A stretch of DNA of 64,000 nucleotides, from positions 186,001-250,000 of the forward strand of contig CAVVBC010000024.1 in assembly GCA_963746325.1 (NCBI GenBank). The letters are read 5' to 3'. Each line of letters starts with the position of its first letter. Positions within the stretch are counted from its first letter, which is position 1. Made by a program: the position numbers and the translations under genes. The notes beneath the pieces were generated by a model. It was not told the DNA's origin. It did no database searches and saw nothing but the letters and a program-made list of their open reading frames with translations. Shown piece by piece: positions 53,401 through 63,658 of the stretch. Origin of the DNA: RPQJ01 sp963746325. GTDB taxonomy: Bacteria > Pseudomonadota > Gammaproteobacteria > Steroidobacterales > Steroidobacteraceae.

Positions 53401-54948
53401 CTAGAGCTGCGAGTCGAGCGGCAACACCTTGGCAATCCATGCCTGGAATTTCTGGCCGCCGCTCGCCTCCGGCGAACTCTCGTAGGTCTTGACGCCATCG
53501 CTCCAGCGCAGCGCACCACCATCCTCGCGGGTGACCGACCAGGCGCGCTCGGTCGAGGTCTCCCGGTCGAACAGGGTTTCGAGTTGGCTCGCGATCGTGG
53601 CGTCCTCGACGAAAACGCCTTGCTCGCAATTGAGCGAGGTCGAGCGCGGATCGAGGTTGTAGCTGCCGACGAAGCCGCGCCTGGAGTCCGTGGCCAACGC
53701 CTTGGTGTGCAGGCTCGCCCCGGACGAGCCGAAGGCGCCCTTCTTCGGCGTCGAGCCTGGCAGCGGCTTCAACTCCCAGAGCTTCACGCCGCCTGCCAGC
53801 AGCTCGGGCCGCGTTTTCGCGTAGCCGCCGTAAACCATCGGGACGTCGTTCGCCGCCAGCGAGTTGGTCAGCACGCGCACTTCCGCACCTCGTGCCACCT
53901 GTTCGAGCATGAACTTCGTGCCGTCCTTGCCGGGAACGAAGTAGGGTGAGATCACGGTGATCCGGACCCTGGAGTCTTGCATCATCGGTGCCAGGACCGC
54001 GAGCACGTCCGAGCCGCCCAGCCCGGAGTCCCGTCCCATCGCCTTGGCCGGATCGTCGGCCACAAAGCGATAGTCGCTGGTCCATTGCATGGTCCAGTCG
54101 CCGCGCAAAAGGCGTTGCACTGCATCGTCCTGGCGCAGTTCCGCCGCGAATCGCTCCCTTTCCGCCGCGACTACCCGCGACGCGATTCGCTCGCGCAGGC
54201 CGCTGAGCGCCGCAGCGGTGGTGGCTTCGGGTGCGAGCAAGGACAGGGGATACGCAGCTGGGGAATTCCAGTAGCGATCGAACGCCGCCGACGCGTCACG
54301 CACGATCGGGCCCACCATGGCGAAATCCAGGTCGACGAAATTGATCTCGTCGCTCGCCCCGAAGTATTCGTCGCCCAGGTTGCGACCACCCACGATTGCG
54401 ATGCGGTTATCGACGATCCAGCTCTTGTTGTGCATTCGCCGATTGATGCGACTGAAGCTGCCCATGGCCTCGAAAACGAAACGCAGGGAGCCGGTGCGCG
54501 ATCCAAACGGGTTGAACATGCGCACTTCGATGTTCGGATGCGCATCGAGTGCGGCGAAGGTGTAGTTCTTGCCGCGCGCATCCATGTCGTCGACCAGCAG
54601 CCGCACCTTGACGCCGCGATCGGCCGCCTCGAGCGCGCGATAGGCGAGGTAGCCGCCGGTGACATCGTCGTGCCAGATGTAGGTCTGGATATCCAGGCTG
54701 CGGCCCGCGGCGAGGGCGGTGCGCGATCGGATCGCGAAGGCCTCGGGTCCTTCGCGCACGAGGCGGAACCCTGATTGTCCCGGATGCTCCGCCTCGGCCG
54801 CGCCGATCAACTGGTCGAGCCGCGTGTCCTGCGCGGTCGCGACTGCGATCTGCTGCGGCAGTTCAGGCCGGGGCGCGAGTGACGAGCAGCCCGCGAGCCA
54901 CACGGGGGCCAGCAGCACCAACAGGCGGACAGCGTTGCAGCGGGACAT
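53401..54948 (-). CDS. Phospholipase-D-superfamily lipoprotein (cardiolipin-synthase-like)
   Basis: A protein of 515 residues. The signal ends at a lipobox (APVWLAGCSS), so it is anchored by Cys. Two HKD motifs are present: RRMHNKSWIVDNRIAIVGGR and ASLHTKALATDSRRGFVGSY followed by NLDPRS. Other PLD blocks are RSLDIQTYIWHDDVTGGYLA and VRITVISPYFVPGKDG. This architecture is that of YmdC/ClsC-like phosphatidyl transferases, but substrate remains unproven. ATG 54948 follows CAGGGTAGCCAC; a start at 54966 is possible. It forms a likely transcript with the HAD gene, 60 bases upstream. Confidence 0.9.
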   Translation of the reverse strand: MSRCNAVRLLVLLAPVWLAGCSSLAPRPELPQQIAVATAQDTRLDQLIGAAEAEHPGQSGFRLVREGPEAFAIRSRTALAAGRSLDIQTYIWHDDVTGGYLAYRALEAADRGVKVRLLVDDMDARGKNYTFAALDAHPNIEVRMFNPFGSRTGSLRFVFEAMGSFSRINRRMHNKSWIVDNRIAIVGGRNLGDEYFGASDEINFVDLDFAMVGPIVRDASAAFDRYWNSPAAYPLSLLAPEATTAAALSGLRERIASRVVAAERERFAAELRQDDAVQRLLRGDWTMQWTSDYRFVADDPAKAMGRDSGLGGSDVLAVLAPMMQDSRVRITVISPYFVPGKDGTKFMLEQVARGAEVRVLTNSLAANDVPMVYGGYAKTRPELLAGGVKLWELKPLPGSTPKKGAFGSSGASLHTKALATDSRRGFVGSYNLDPRSTSLNCEQGVFVEDATIASQLETLFDRETSTERAWSVTREDGGALRWSDGVKTYESSPEASGGQKFQAWIAKVLPLDSQL

Positions 54949-55008
54949 CGTGGCTACCCTGCGCATCGCCCGGCATTGTCTCCTCGACGGCACTGCGCTC
55001 GCGCGCAA

Positions 55009-55993
55009 TCAGCGCACCGGCGCGTAGACCTGCTTCCAGGCATCCTTCATGCTGATGACGGTCCAGCCCCGGGCCGCCGCCTCGTCGAGACCGCGCTCCA
55101 GCATGCCGATGTGGCTGCCGCGGTCGTACGCGAACTCGCGTACCGCATCGTCGTGATGAACGATCATGCCCAGCCTCGCGCCGGGTCCGGCGGTCGTCCA
55201 CTCGAGCATCTGGAAGTCGCCGTCCGAGTTGCCGAACGCCGCGAGCGGCCGCTTGCCGATCTGCTTGTGGATGCCGACCGGCTTGCCGTCCTTGTCATCG
55301 ACGAACTCGATTTCCGGCAGCCGCACGATGACAGGCTTGCCATCGCGCAGTTCGTACCGCGTCTTGATGCTCGAGCCGATCACTCGCTCGGGCGGAATGC
55401 CGTAGATCTCCTGCGAGAACACGCGCATGAATTCCACCCCGCCGCCGGAGACGATCCAGGTCGAGAACCCGTTGGCTGCCAGGTAGTCGAGCAGTTCGCG
55501 CATCGGCAGGTACGTGAGTTCGGTGTAGGGGCGCTGCAAGGTCGGATGCCGCGCCGTGCGCGTCCAGTGGCGGACACGAGCGGCGAATTCATCGCTGGTC
55601 GTGTCGGCGTGGGTCAACGCGACCACCTCTGCGAGCGCCTTCAGGTCGCCTTTGGACGCCGCGTCGATTGGCGCCCTGGCGGCGATCGCCGGATCCGCCG
55701 CCGCCATTGCGCGTGCCGTGTCCAGCGCAAACACGGCCTGGAAGTACAGCGGCTGCTCGGACCACAGGGTGCCGTCGTTGTCGAACACCGCCACCCGATC
55801 GGCCGGAGGCACGTAGGACTGGCCGAGCGGATCGGTGACCGCTTCCACGAACTGCACGATCCGCGTGCGCGCGGGGCCATCGCTCCAGGAGGGCAAGTGG
55901 TCAGACGCGGCACCCGCGGCCGGGGCCATCGCCAGCAGCCGAGACGCCTAGCAGGGCCAGCCACGGCGAGGGGAAGCGTCTGCTGGTCATCAT
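55009..55993 (-). pseudogene. HAD-superfamily phosphatase, exported, one frameshift at the signal peptide
   Basis: A haloacid-dehalogenase-type phosphatase. The nucleophile motif is VAVFDNDGTLWSEQPLYFQ, motif II is in STWIVSGGGVEFM, and motif IV is PLAAFGNSDGDFQMLEW. The main frame runs from 55929 and carries only the end of a signal peptide (MAPAAGAASDHLPSW). The beginning of the signal (MMTSRRFPSPWLALLGVSAA, ATG at 55993) is in the next frame, so a one-base indel near 55935 splits the gene. The class resembles periplasmic acid/phosphoserine phosphatases. The substrate is unknown. Confidence 0.82.
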
Positions 55994-56133
55994 GTGATTC
56001 ACCCGTCAAGGGCGCGATGCGCCCGGTCCGCCAAGGAAGCCACACCGACATTCGTGATACAAATCCCGCTTACGTATGCTGTCCATGCGCCCGGCGCATG
56101 GATCCAGCCCCACCCATCCTGCGAATCTACATC

Positions 56134-56772
56134 ATGCGTTTCCGCCGCAACCGTCCCCGCGCCGACCGGCTTTCGGCGATCCTGGCCCGGCTCGCCGAAC
56201 CCGCCGAGGGCTCGGTGACGCTGGCCGAGGTGCTGACAGCAGTAGGCGAGCGTTCGTTCGGGGCGCTGCTGGTCATTCTCGCGATTCCAAACATGGTCGC
56301 GGGCCTCATCCCCGGGCTGTCGATCGTGCTCGGCCTGCCCCTGCTGCTGGTCTCGCTGCAACTCGTCGTCGGCGCCGAGCGGCCCTGGCTGCCGCGGCGG
56401 CTGGCGCGCCTGGAGATAAAGCGCTCCGACCTGCGGCGCATGCTGGAGCGCACGCGGCCGGCGGTCCGTCGGCTCGAGCGCGCCCTGCAACCGCGGCTCG
56501 AATTCCTGACATCCCCCTGGGCAGAGCGGTTGATCGGTCTCGGCTGCCTCGCGCTGTCCGTACTCGTCTTCCTCCCCGTTCCCTTCGCCAACCTCGTGCC
56601 CGCCACTGGCATCATGCTGTTCGGGTTTTCGATGCTGGAGCGCGACGGCCTCATGGCCCTTGCGGCCATGGGGATCGTGGGTCTCAGCGCGGCTCTGTTC
56701 AGCGGGGTCGCTTTTGCCTTCATTGCGGCCGCCGGGCACACCGTGCGGCAACTCGGGCTCACCGGCGGCTGA
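56134..56772 (+). CDS. ExoD-family membrane protein
   Basis: A protein of 212 residues. ExoD-family hallmarks are the N-terminal soluble part LAEVLTAVGERSFGALLVIL, IPNMVAGLIPGLSIVLGLPL, and the C-terminal helices LIGLGCLALSVLVFLPVPFA, ATGIMLFGFSMLERDGLMAL and AALFSGVAFAFIAAAG. ExoD affects exopolysaccharide and alkaline-stress phenotypes in rhizobia; the biochemical role is unknown. ATG 56134 starts a basic MRFRRNRPRADR leader. TerC follows 42 bases downstream on the same strand. Confidence 0.9.
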   Translation: MRFRRNRPRADRLSAILARLAEPAEGSVTLAEVLTAVGERSFGALLVILAIPNMVAGLIPGLSIVLGLPLLLVSLQLVVGAERPWLPRRLARLEIKRSDLRRMLERTRPAVRRLERALQPRLEFLTSPWAERLIGLGCLALSVLVFLPVPFANLVPATGIMLFGFSMLERDGLMALAAMGIVGLSAALFSGVAFAFIAAAGHTVRQLGLTGG

Positions 56773-56814
56773 CCCGCCCCATCAGCAATCCCTACAACGG
56801 CAGGCGCACTGGCA

Positions 56815-57825
56815 ATGGTTTCCACCGGCACCCCCCTCCTCTGGACATTCTTCGGCGTATTCGTCGTGGCTGCGCTGCTGGTCGATTTCTTCGCGATGGA
56901 GCGGCAGGGCGCGCACCGGGTATCGATCAAGGAAGCCACGATCTGGTCGCTGATCTGGGTGGCTGTCTCGTTCGTCTTCGTCGGCTGGCTGTGGTGGTAC
57001 CTCGGCGGGTCCGCCGGCGATCCCGTCGCCGACCAGAAGGCGCTCGAGTTCGTGACGGGCTACCTGGTCGAGAAAGCGCTGGCCGTCGACAACATCTTCG
57101 TCTTCCTGATGCTGTTCACGTATTTCGCGGTGCCGCCCGAGTACCAGAAGCGCGTGCTGATGATCGGCATCCTCGGCGCGCTCGTGCTGCGCGCGGTGAT
57201 GATCCTGGTCGGTGCGTGGCTCATCGCGCAGTTCCACTGGATCCTCTACCTGTTCGGCGCGTTCCTGGTCTTCACCGGCGTCAAGATGTGGCTCGCCACC
57301 GGGCAGGAGCCCGACCTCGGCGCCAATCCGGCACTGAGGTGGGTCCGCAAGCACGTCAAGATCGCACCCCACTACGACGGCGAGAAATTCTTCACCCTGC
57401 ACGACGGCGTGAAGATGGCGACGCCGCTGTTCGTCGTGATCCTGCTGATCGGCATCGTCGACGTGATCTTCGCGGTCGACTCGATCCCGGCCATCTTCGC
57501 CATCACGATGGACCCTTTCATCGTGCTGACGTCGAACGTCTTCGCGATCCTCGGCCTGCGCGCGATGTATTTCCTGCTCGCCGGCATGCACGAGCGATTC
57601 CACCTGCTTTCCTATGGCCTCGCGATCGTCCTGGTCTTCATCGGCACCAAGATGCTGCTGCTCGACATCTACAAGATCCCGGTGTCGTGGTCGCTCGCCT
57701 TCACCGTCGTGGTGCTGGCCCTGACGATGATCCTGTCGCTCAAGATCCCGCCGCGCAAAGGGGTGCAGGGCTCGGCCTATCCGTTCGCTGCGAAGAAGGA
57801 CCCGGAAGAGAACGAGGAGCGCTGA
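56815..57825 (+). CDS. TerC/Alx-family integral membrane protein
   Basis: A protein of 336 residues and about eight helices. Conserved acidic residues sit within membrane segments: GYLVEKALAVDNIFVFLMLF and VDVIFAVDSIPAIFAITMD, plus GTKMLLLDIYKIPVSWSLAF. This is the Alx subgroup of TerC, linked to manganese homeostasis. The gene is 42 bases after ExoD, too close for its own leader, so the Mn riboswitch (yybP-ykoY) usual for this family is absent here. The soluble tail is charged (AAKKDPEENEER). Confidence 0.93.
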   Translation: MVSTGTPLLWTFFGVFVVAALLVDFFAMERQGAHRVSIKEATIWSLIWVAVSFVFVGWLWWYLGGSAGDPVADQKALEFVTGYLVEKALAVDNIFVFLMLFTYFAVPPEYQKRVLMIGILGALVLRAVMILVGAWLIAQFHWILYLFGAFLVFTGVKMWLATGQEPDLGANPALRWVRKHVKIAPHYDGEKFFTLHDGVKMATPLFVVILLIGIVDVIFAVDSIPAIFAITMDPFIVLTSNVFAILGLRAMYFLLAGMHERFHLLSYGLAIVLVFIGTKMLLLDIYKIPVSWSLAFTVVVLALTMILSLKIPPRKGVQGSAYPFAAKKDPEENEER

Positions 57826-57832
57826 CCGCCGG

Positions 57833-59687
57833 TCAGGTCACTGGCGGTTCGTCCTGCCCGGCGGCATCGATCGCCTCTGCTGCCTCCGGGTTCAAGCCCC
57901 GGGGTTCGTGCTTCGGCCGGGTCAGCGGCGCGGGCTCGGGGGTGGACTGGTTGTTGCGCATAAGTGACCGGCCAGCCGTGATGCCGCCGATCAGTTGCAG
58001 GCCGAGACGGTCCTCGTCGCGCTGGCGCACGTCCGCCAGCGTGGCTGCCCTCTCGTCTGCGTCGTAACCCAGCCCGCGCAGCACGTTGTCGCCGAACACC
58101 AGCGCCGACTCGAACGTCTCGCGCACCTGGTAATCGACGCCCGCCTGGATGAGGCGCAGGGCATGCCCGCGATCGAACGCACGCACGTACAGGCGCGCCT
58201 GCGGAAACTCCTGCTTCGCCAGCCCGACGATGCGGTTCGCGAGCTCCGGCTTGTCGATGCAGACCAGGATCGCGTCCGCCTTGCCGGCGCCCGATGCACG
58301 CAGCACGTCGAGTCGCGAGCCATCGCCGTAGTACACCTTGAAGCCGAAGTTGCCGGCCGCGCGGATCATGTCGACGTCGGCATCGATGATCGAGATGTCC
58401 ACGTCACGCGCCAGCAGGGGCTGGCTCACGACCTGGCCGAAACGTCCGAAGCCGATGATCAATACGCGGCCGGTGAGGCACGGCGGCTCCTCGATGCCGT
58501 GCATCGAGGGCGCCGGGGCGGGCAGCCAGCGGTCGAGCAGCAGCATGACGACCGGCGTGAGCGCCATCGACAGGATGACGATCGCCGCCATCACGGCGCC
58601 CGCGCGCTGGTCGAAGACGCCCGCGGCCGAACGCGGCGGCATACAGCACGAAGGCGAACTCGCCGCCCTGCGCGAACTGCGCCGAACGCAGCAGGGACTC
58701 GCGCGGCTCTGCACCAAAGACCCGCGCGACGCCGTAGACGCCGATGGCCTTGACGATCATGAATGCTGCCACGCCACCGGCCACGAGCCGCCACTCGCGC
58801 ACCACGACGCCAAGGTCGAGCGACATGCCCACGGAGAGGAAAAACAGTCCGAGCAGGATGCCGCGGAAAGGCTCGATGTCGGCTTCGAGCTGGTGCCGGA
58901 ATGTCGACTCCGAAAGCAGCACGCCGGCAATGAAGGCGCCCATCGCCATCGACAGCCCGCCCCACTGCATGAACAGCGCGGCGCCCAGCACGACCAGCAA
59001 CGCCGCCGCCGTCATCACGTCGCGTCCGCCCAGCGCCGCGACGATGCGGAACAGCGGGTTGATGGCCCAGCGGCCGATGGCAATGAGCGTGGCGAGTGCC
59101 CCCGCGGCCAGCAGCGCCGACTGCCACGCAGGGCGCGTCGACTCGGCGCCCGTGCCCTGGGCAAGCCCGATGAACGCCACCAGGGCCAGCAATGGAATGA
59201 TCGACAGGTCCTCGAGCAGCAGGATCGAGACCGCCCGCTGCCCGGCGGGCGTGGACGTCTGCCCGCGCTCGTCGAGCATCTTCATGATCACCGCGGTCGA
59301 GGACAGCACGAAGCCCATCGCACCGATCAGGGCAACCGACGGGGACCAGCCGAACAGGTACCCGACGCCCGTCAGCAACGCGCCGCAGGCCAGCACCTGC
59401 GTGAGTCCAAGCCCGAAGATGTCCCGGCGCATCGACCACAGCTTGGTCGGGCGCATCTCGAGGCCGATCAGGAACAGGAACAGCACGATGCCGAGTTCGG
59501 CCACGTGCAGGATGGCCTGCGGCTCGTGGAACAGGGCCAGCCCGAAAGGTCCGATCAGCAGGCCTGCGCACAGGTAGCCCAGCACTGCGCCGAGTCCCAG
59601 CTTGCGGAACAACGGCACCGCGATGACCGCCGCGGCCAGCAGCACGACCGCATGCCCCAGACCCATCCCCGCAGTTTCCGCCGCCAT
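57833..59687 (-). pseudogene. KefB/KefC-type monovalent cation:proton antiporter, one frameshift
   Basis: The first frame gives the membrane part of a CPA2 antiporter: GLGAVLGYLCAGLLIGPFG, LFLFLIGLEMRPTKLW, SSTAVIMKMLDERGQTSTPA and LFFLSVGMSLDLGVVVREW. The second gives the last helix (AAIVILSMALTPVVMLLLDR), then the RCK/TrkA-N domain (RVLIIGFGRFGQVVSQPLLA, ISIIDADVDMIRAAGNFGFK). The frames meet near 58630, within ALYAAAFGRG/AAGVFDQRAG. The core is intact, so the shift is likely an artefact. It exports K+ under electrophile or glutathione control if KefB/C-like. Confidence 0.88.
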
Positions 59688-59860
59688 GCACGCCTCCTGC
59701 GCCCGTCAGTGGCTGGCCGCGGGCAGGAGCTTAACGCAGTCGTCCGCGGCGCGGTTCTGCGACGCCATGGCGCCGTTGCACGGGCAATTGACGCGCGGCG
59801 CGGTTGTCCCGACACTGCCGCACCCGCGACCTCACGAACCGAAAACTACTGGGAGCCTGC

Positions 59861-60679
59861 ATGGACATCGCCGCCGTCGAGACCTTCCTGCGCACCACGG
59901 TGGCGGCACTTGCCGTCAAGGTGGCAGCCGCAATCGTTTTCTGGTTCGTCGGCCGCTGGCTGATCGGCCGGGTCATCCACCTGATCCAGGCGGCGATGCA
60001 CCGCAACCAGATCGACCCGACGCTGACGCGCTATCTCGGCTCGATCGTCACCGTCGCGCTGAACATCGCGCTGGTGCTCGGCATCCTCGGCTACTTCGGC
60101 ATCCAGACGACCTCGATCGCCGCGATGCTGGCCGGCGCGGGCGTCGCGATCGGCGCCGCCTGGAGCGGCATGCTCGGCAACTTCGCGGCGGGCGCGTTCA
60201 TGCTGGTGCTGCGGCCGTTCAAGGTCGGCGACTTCGTGAGCATCGCCGGGGTGACCGGCACCGTGCATGAACTGGGCCTCTTCGGCACCACGATCGTGAC
60301 GCCTGACAACGTCCTCACGCTGATCGGCAACGGCAAGATCTTCAGCGACACGATCCAGAACTTCTCGTCGCTGCCGCATCGTCGCGTCGAGCGCACCGCC
60401 CAGCTGGCCGGGGGCGTCGACCATAACGACGCGATCGCGCGGCTGCAGGCAGCCGTCGCCAGGATCCCCAACGTGCTGCAGCAACCGGCGCCTGAAGTGA
60501 GCCTGCTGGACATCAACCTGCTGGGCACCGTGATCGCCGTGCGACCCTACTGCCACACCGACCACTACTGGCAGGTGTACTTCGACACCAACCAGACGAT
60601 CATGCGCGTGGCGCAGGAAGCGGGCTGGCCGGCCCCGACGCCGGCGAACATCACCCGAATGATCCAGGTCCAGGCCTGA
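59861..60679 (+). CDS. MscS-family mechanosensitive channel
   Basis: A protein of 272 residues, the length of E. coli MscS. Three helices are followed by the pore-lining TM3 with AAMLAGAGVAIGAAWSGMLG and NFAAGAFMLVLRPFKVGDFV. The beta domain is GTVHELGLFGTTIVTPDNVL. The C-terminal part has RVERTAQLAGGVDHNDAIAR. ATG 59861 follows CTGGGAGCC. It relieves hypo-osmotic shock. It is divergent from the Kef gene. Confidence 0.95.
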   Translation: MDIAAVETFLRTTVAALAVKVAAAIVFWFVGRWLIGRVIHLIQAAMHRNQIDPTLTRYLGSIVTVALNIALVLGILGYFGIQTTSIAAMLAGAGVAIGAAWSGMLGNFAAGAFMLVLRPFKVGDFVSIAGVTGTVHELGLFGTTIVTPDNVLTLIGNGKIFSDTIQNFSSLPHRRVERTAQLAGGVDHNDAIARLQAAVARIPNVLQQPAPEVSLLDINLLGTVIAVRPYCHTDHYWQVYFDTNQTIMRVAQEAGWPAPTPANITRMIQVQA

Positions 60680-60740
60680 ACCGTGCAGCGGACGACGCGC
60701 CGCTGGGCGCGCGTCCGCCATGGCCGCATACAGCGCCGTC

Positions 60741-61511
60741 ATGACACTGATCGCTTACACGCGTGAAATCAGTCCGGCACTCGCGGACTGCGAGCTGACT
60801 CATCTCGTGCGTGAACCCCTCGACATCGCCGGGCGCCCGCAGCGAGCACGCGACCTACGAAGCGGTACTCGCAAGCCTGGGCGCTGAGGTGCGGCGGCTG
60901 CCTGCCGCGCCGCACCTGCCCGATGGCGTGTTCGTCGAGGACGCCGCCGTGGTACTCGACGAAGTGGCGGTGATCACCCGACCAGGGGCGCTCTCCCGAC
61001 AACCGGAAACCGCGTCCGTCGCGGCCGCGCTCGCAGCGCATCGTCCGCTGGTCCACATTGCAGGGCCCGGCACGCTCGACGGCGGCGACGTGCTGGTGGC
61101 CGGACGCACGCTCTATGTCGGGCTTTCAACACGGACCAGCCGCGACGCCATCGCACAGTTGGGCGTTGCGTTGGCCCCCTACGGCTACCAGGTCGTGCCG
61201 GTCGCATTCAGTGGCTGCCTGCATCTCAAGTCTGCGGTGACGCGGATCGCCGACGACCTGATGCTGCTGAACCCGGCATGGGTGTCACCCGCAGCGTTCG
61301 CCGGTCATCGCTCGCTCGCGGTCGATCCCGCCGAGCCGCACGCCGCCAACGCGCTGGCGCTGGGCGGAGCGTCATCCATCCATCGCACCATTCGCGGACG
61401 CGTGCCCGGATGGAAGCCAGCGGCTTCACCGTGCGGACCGTGCCGCAGGCCGAACTCGCCAAGGCCGAATCCGGCGTGACTTGCAGCAGCCTGCTGGTCA
61501 CCGTTCGCTGA
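60741..61511 (+). pseudogene. Dimethylargininase (DDAH)-like amidinohydrolase, two frameshifts
   Basis: An enzyme of the guanidino-modifying superfamily. The start is MTLIAYTREISPALADCELT. The core (HLPDGVFVEDAAVVLDEVAV, AGPGTLDGGDVLVAGRTLYV, FSGCLHLKSAVTRIADDLML) is in a second frame, and the C-terminal catalytic Cys is in a third (AELAKAESGVTCSSLLVTVR). Active-site Asp, His and Cys are all present. The breaks lie near 60830 and 61380. Members convert dimethylarginine to citrulline and dimethylamine; a ligand other than dimethylarginine is possible. Confidence 0.85.
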
Positions 61512-61650
61512 CGCGACCGGCGCCGGGCGCAATCCTGCAGGCTGCCCGACCGGGGACCGACCTGCGGCGCCGCGTGCATATGGCTTCCGAAGCGGATTAC
61601 TCTTGCACCTGTCGCGACCGCGGTCGCCATTCAACGGACAGGAAGAATCC

Positions 61651-62077
61651 ATGACGACCTACACAGCCGGCTGCATCTGCGGCGCGGTCCAGCTCGAGAT
61701 CACGGGCGAACCCGCCGTGCAGGCGATCTGCCACTGCAGTTCGTGCCGCGGCTGGCTCAGCGCACCGCTCCACGCGGCCGCGCTCTGGCCGACGCCGAGC
61801 GTCAAGATCACGCAAGGGCGCCGACAATCTCGGGCTCTTCAAGCGCACGGACAACAGCCATCGGCAGTTCTGCAAGTCCTGCGGCGCCGCCGTGCTCGTG
61901 GGTCACCCCGGCATGGGCATGACGGACGTGCCGTCGGGGTCGGTCAAAGGCCTCAAATACACGCCCACCGTGCACGTGCATTACGGTGAAAAGGTCATGT
62001 CCGTGCGCGACGGCCTGCCGAAGTTCAAGGACTTCCCGAAAGAGTTCGGCGGGTCGGGCGAGATGCTCGCCGAATGA
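61651..62077 (+). pseudogene. GFA-domain zinc protein, one frameshift
   Basis: The first half reads GCICGAVQLEITGEPAVQAI and CHCSSCRGWLSAPLHAAALW; the second, in another frame from about 61813, reads NLGLFKRTDNSHRQFCKSC and GAAVLVGHPGMGMTDVPSG. A one-base excess near CGCAAGGG (about 61813) explains the shift. The zinc ligands CxC, CxxC and the later CxxC are all present. It is only distantly like the GFA protein at 5946. Confidence 0.85.
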
Positions 62078-62108
62078 GCAGGTAGACAAGGCAGGGACAC
62101 TGCCCGGG

Positions 62109-62148
62109 AAAGTACGTCATTGACGTAGCTACGTCAGCGGCGTACTTT
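62109..62148. promoter_or_regulatory. Nested 40-bp palindrome before the XRE gene
   Basis: TGACGTAGCTACGTCA at 62121-62136 is a perfect 16-bp palindrome. It is framed by AAAGTACG (62109-62116) and CGTACTTT (62141-62148), also perfectly complementary, with four unpaired bases on each side between the arms. A TTTTT run follows at 62146-62150. It can serve as an operator for the XRE regulator, as a terminator for the GFA gene, or both. Confidence 0.7.
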
Positions 62149-62158
62149 TTAGCTCATC

Positions 62159-62473
62159 GTGTCCAACGAAGTCTTCCTGAGGATGCTCGATACGGCCCGC
62201 GAGCTGCGGCAGCAGCGCCTGCGCCGGCTGTCGCGACTGGCCCGTGCCGTGGGCGGCAGAACCCACACGCGTCGCGATGCCACGGTCGACGTCCGTGCCA
62301 TCCGCGCGTTGACCGGGCTGAGCCAGGCCAAGTTCGCCGAATTGCTGGCGATCGAGGTCTCGACGCTGCGCAACTGGGAACAAGGGCGGCGCGACCCCAC
62401 GGGGCCGGCCAGGGCGCTGCTGCGCGCCATTCGCAACGATCCTGTCGCCGTCATCCAGGCGCTCACGACCTGA
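62159..62473 (+). CDS. XRE-family helix-turn-helix protein, antitoxin-like
   Basis: A protein of 104 residues. The DNA-binding domain is VDVRAIRALTGLSQAKFAEL followed by LAIEVSTLRNWEQGRRDPTG and PARALLRAI, the pattern of HigA/MqsA-type antitoxins. The start is GTG at 62159, ten bases after the palindrome. No RelE/HigB toxin is adjacent on either side, so it may be an orphan autoregulator. It is followed by the lipase gene after 13 bases. Confidence 0.82.
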   Translation: MSNEVFLRMLDTARELRQQRLRRLSRLARAVGGRTHTRRDATVDVRAIRALTGLSQAKFAELLAIEVSTLRNWEQGRRDPTGPARALLRAIRNDPVAVIQALTT

Positions 62474-62486
62474 CACGAGGCCCACC

Positions 62487-63654
62487 ATGACGACCATCAA
62501 CCGCACGCACCTGGCGGACCTGCGCGGAGCTGCACGCCTCGCGGTCGACGCCACGCTCGGCGTCACCACGCTGGTGGAAAAGATGCACCACACCATCCAG
62601 CTGGTGCACCCGCCGCTCGGCGCCTCGCGCGCCGCGTCGACGGGCGGGACTCACGGGAGTGGTGTACCGCAGCATCCGCGGCACCACCCGGCTCGTCGGC
62701 AAGGGACTCGATGCCGGCCTGGCTCCGCTGGGCGCGCTGCTGCCCGCCGGCAAAACCTCGGCGGCACGCAATGCCTGGGTCAGCGCGGTCAATGGCGTGT
62801 ATGGCGACCATCTGGAACGCACGTCCAATCCCCTCGCACTCGAGATGTCACTGCTGTTCGCCGGCGCAACGATCGATCCGGTTTTTCCCGCCGCCGCGAT
62901 CCCGCGTGCATCGGGGAAGATCATGATCGCGATCCACGGCCTGTGCCTGAATGAACAGCACTGGGCCAGGGTCGGGCACGACCGCCTTGTTCACCTGGCA
63001 CGCAAGTCGGGACACACGCTGCTGCACCTGCGCTACAACAGTGGCCGCTCAATCGAAGCCAACGGCCAGGCGCTCGCGGCATTGCTCGAAACGCTCGTCC
63101 GCCACTGGCCCGCGCAGGTCACGCGGCTCACACTGGTCGGCCACAGCATGGGCGGCCTCGTGGCGCGCAGCGCAATGCTCAAGGGCAGCCATGAAGACCA
63201 CCGCTGGCGTCGATCGTTACGGCAACTGTTCACACTAGGCACGCCGCACCACGGCGCACCGCTCGAACGCGGCGGCAACCGGCTCGACTACGTCATGGAA
63301 CTCAGTCCGTATGTCGCCCCGTTCACGGCACTGGGGAAAGCCCGCAGCGCGGGCATCACCGACCTGCGCTACGGCAGCATCACCGCGAACGAGCAGGAGT
63401 TCGTGCCGCTGCCCACGGACGTCGAGTGTTATGCGCTCGCCGCCACGCTCGCCAGGCGTCGCGGCGTGCTCGCAGACCGGCTCATCGGCGACGGACTCGT
63501 GCCGCTCGACAGCGCGCTCGGCCGTCACCCCCAGCCCGAACGCACGCTGGCGATACCCGCCGCGCGCCAGTGGATCGGCCATGAGCTCGGTCATCTCGAC
63601 CTGCTTGGACGCGCCGATGTGTATGCGCAGATCGGGCGCTGGCTGGCACAATAA
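62487..63654 (+). pseudogene. Alpha/beta-hydrolase lipase, one frameshift near the N-terminus
   Basis: The N-terminal frame from ATG 62487 (NRTHLADLRGAARLAVDATL) shifts near 62640 into the main frame (YRSIRGTTRLVGKGLDAGLA). There the lipase core reads IMIAIHGLCLNEQHWARVG, the nucleophile LTLVGHSMGGLVARSAML, TLGTPHHGAPLERGGN and IGHELGHLDLLGR with the His. DNA flanking the break is intact. It is a triacylglycerol-lipase- or PGAP1-like esterase, cytoplasmic since no signal is present. It is 13 bases after the XRE gene. Confidence 0.82.
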
Positions 63655-63658
63655 CTCG

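Noticed and set aside
56773..56814. Mn riboswitch (yybP-ykoY) before the TerC gene
   Set aside because: Only 42 bases separate ExoD and TerC, too few for the aptamer, and no matching conserved loops were seen.
62159..62473. Complete toxin-antitoxin module
   Set aside because: Only the antitoxin-like XRE gene is present; both neighbours are enzymes.
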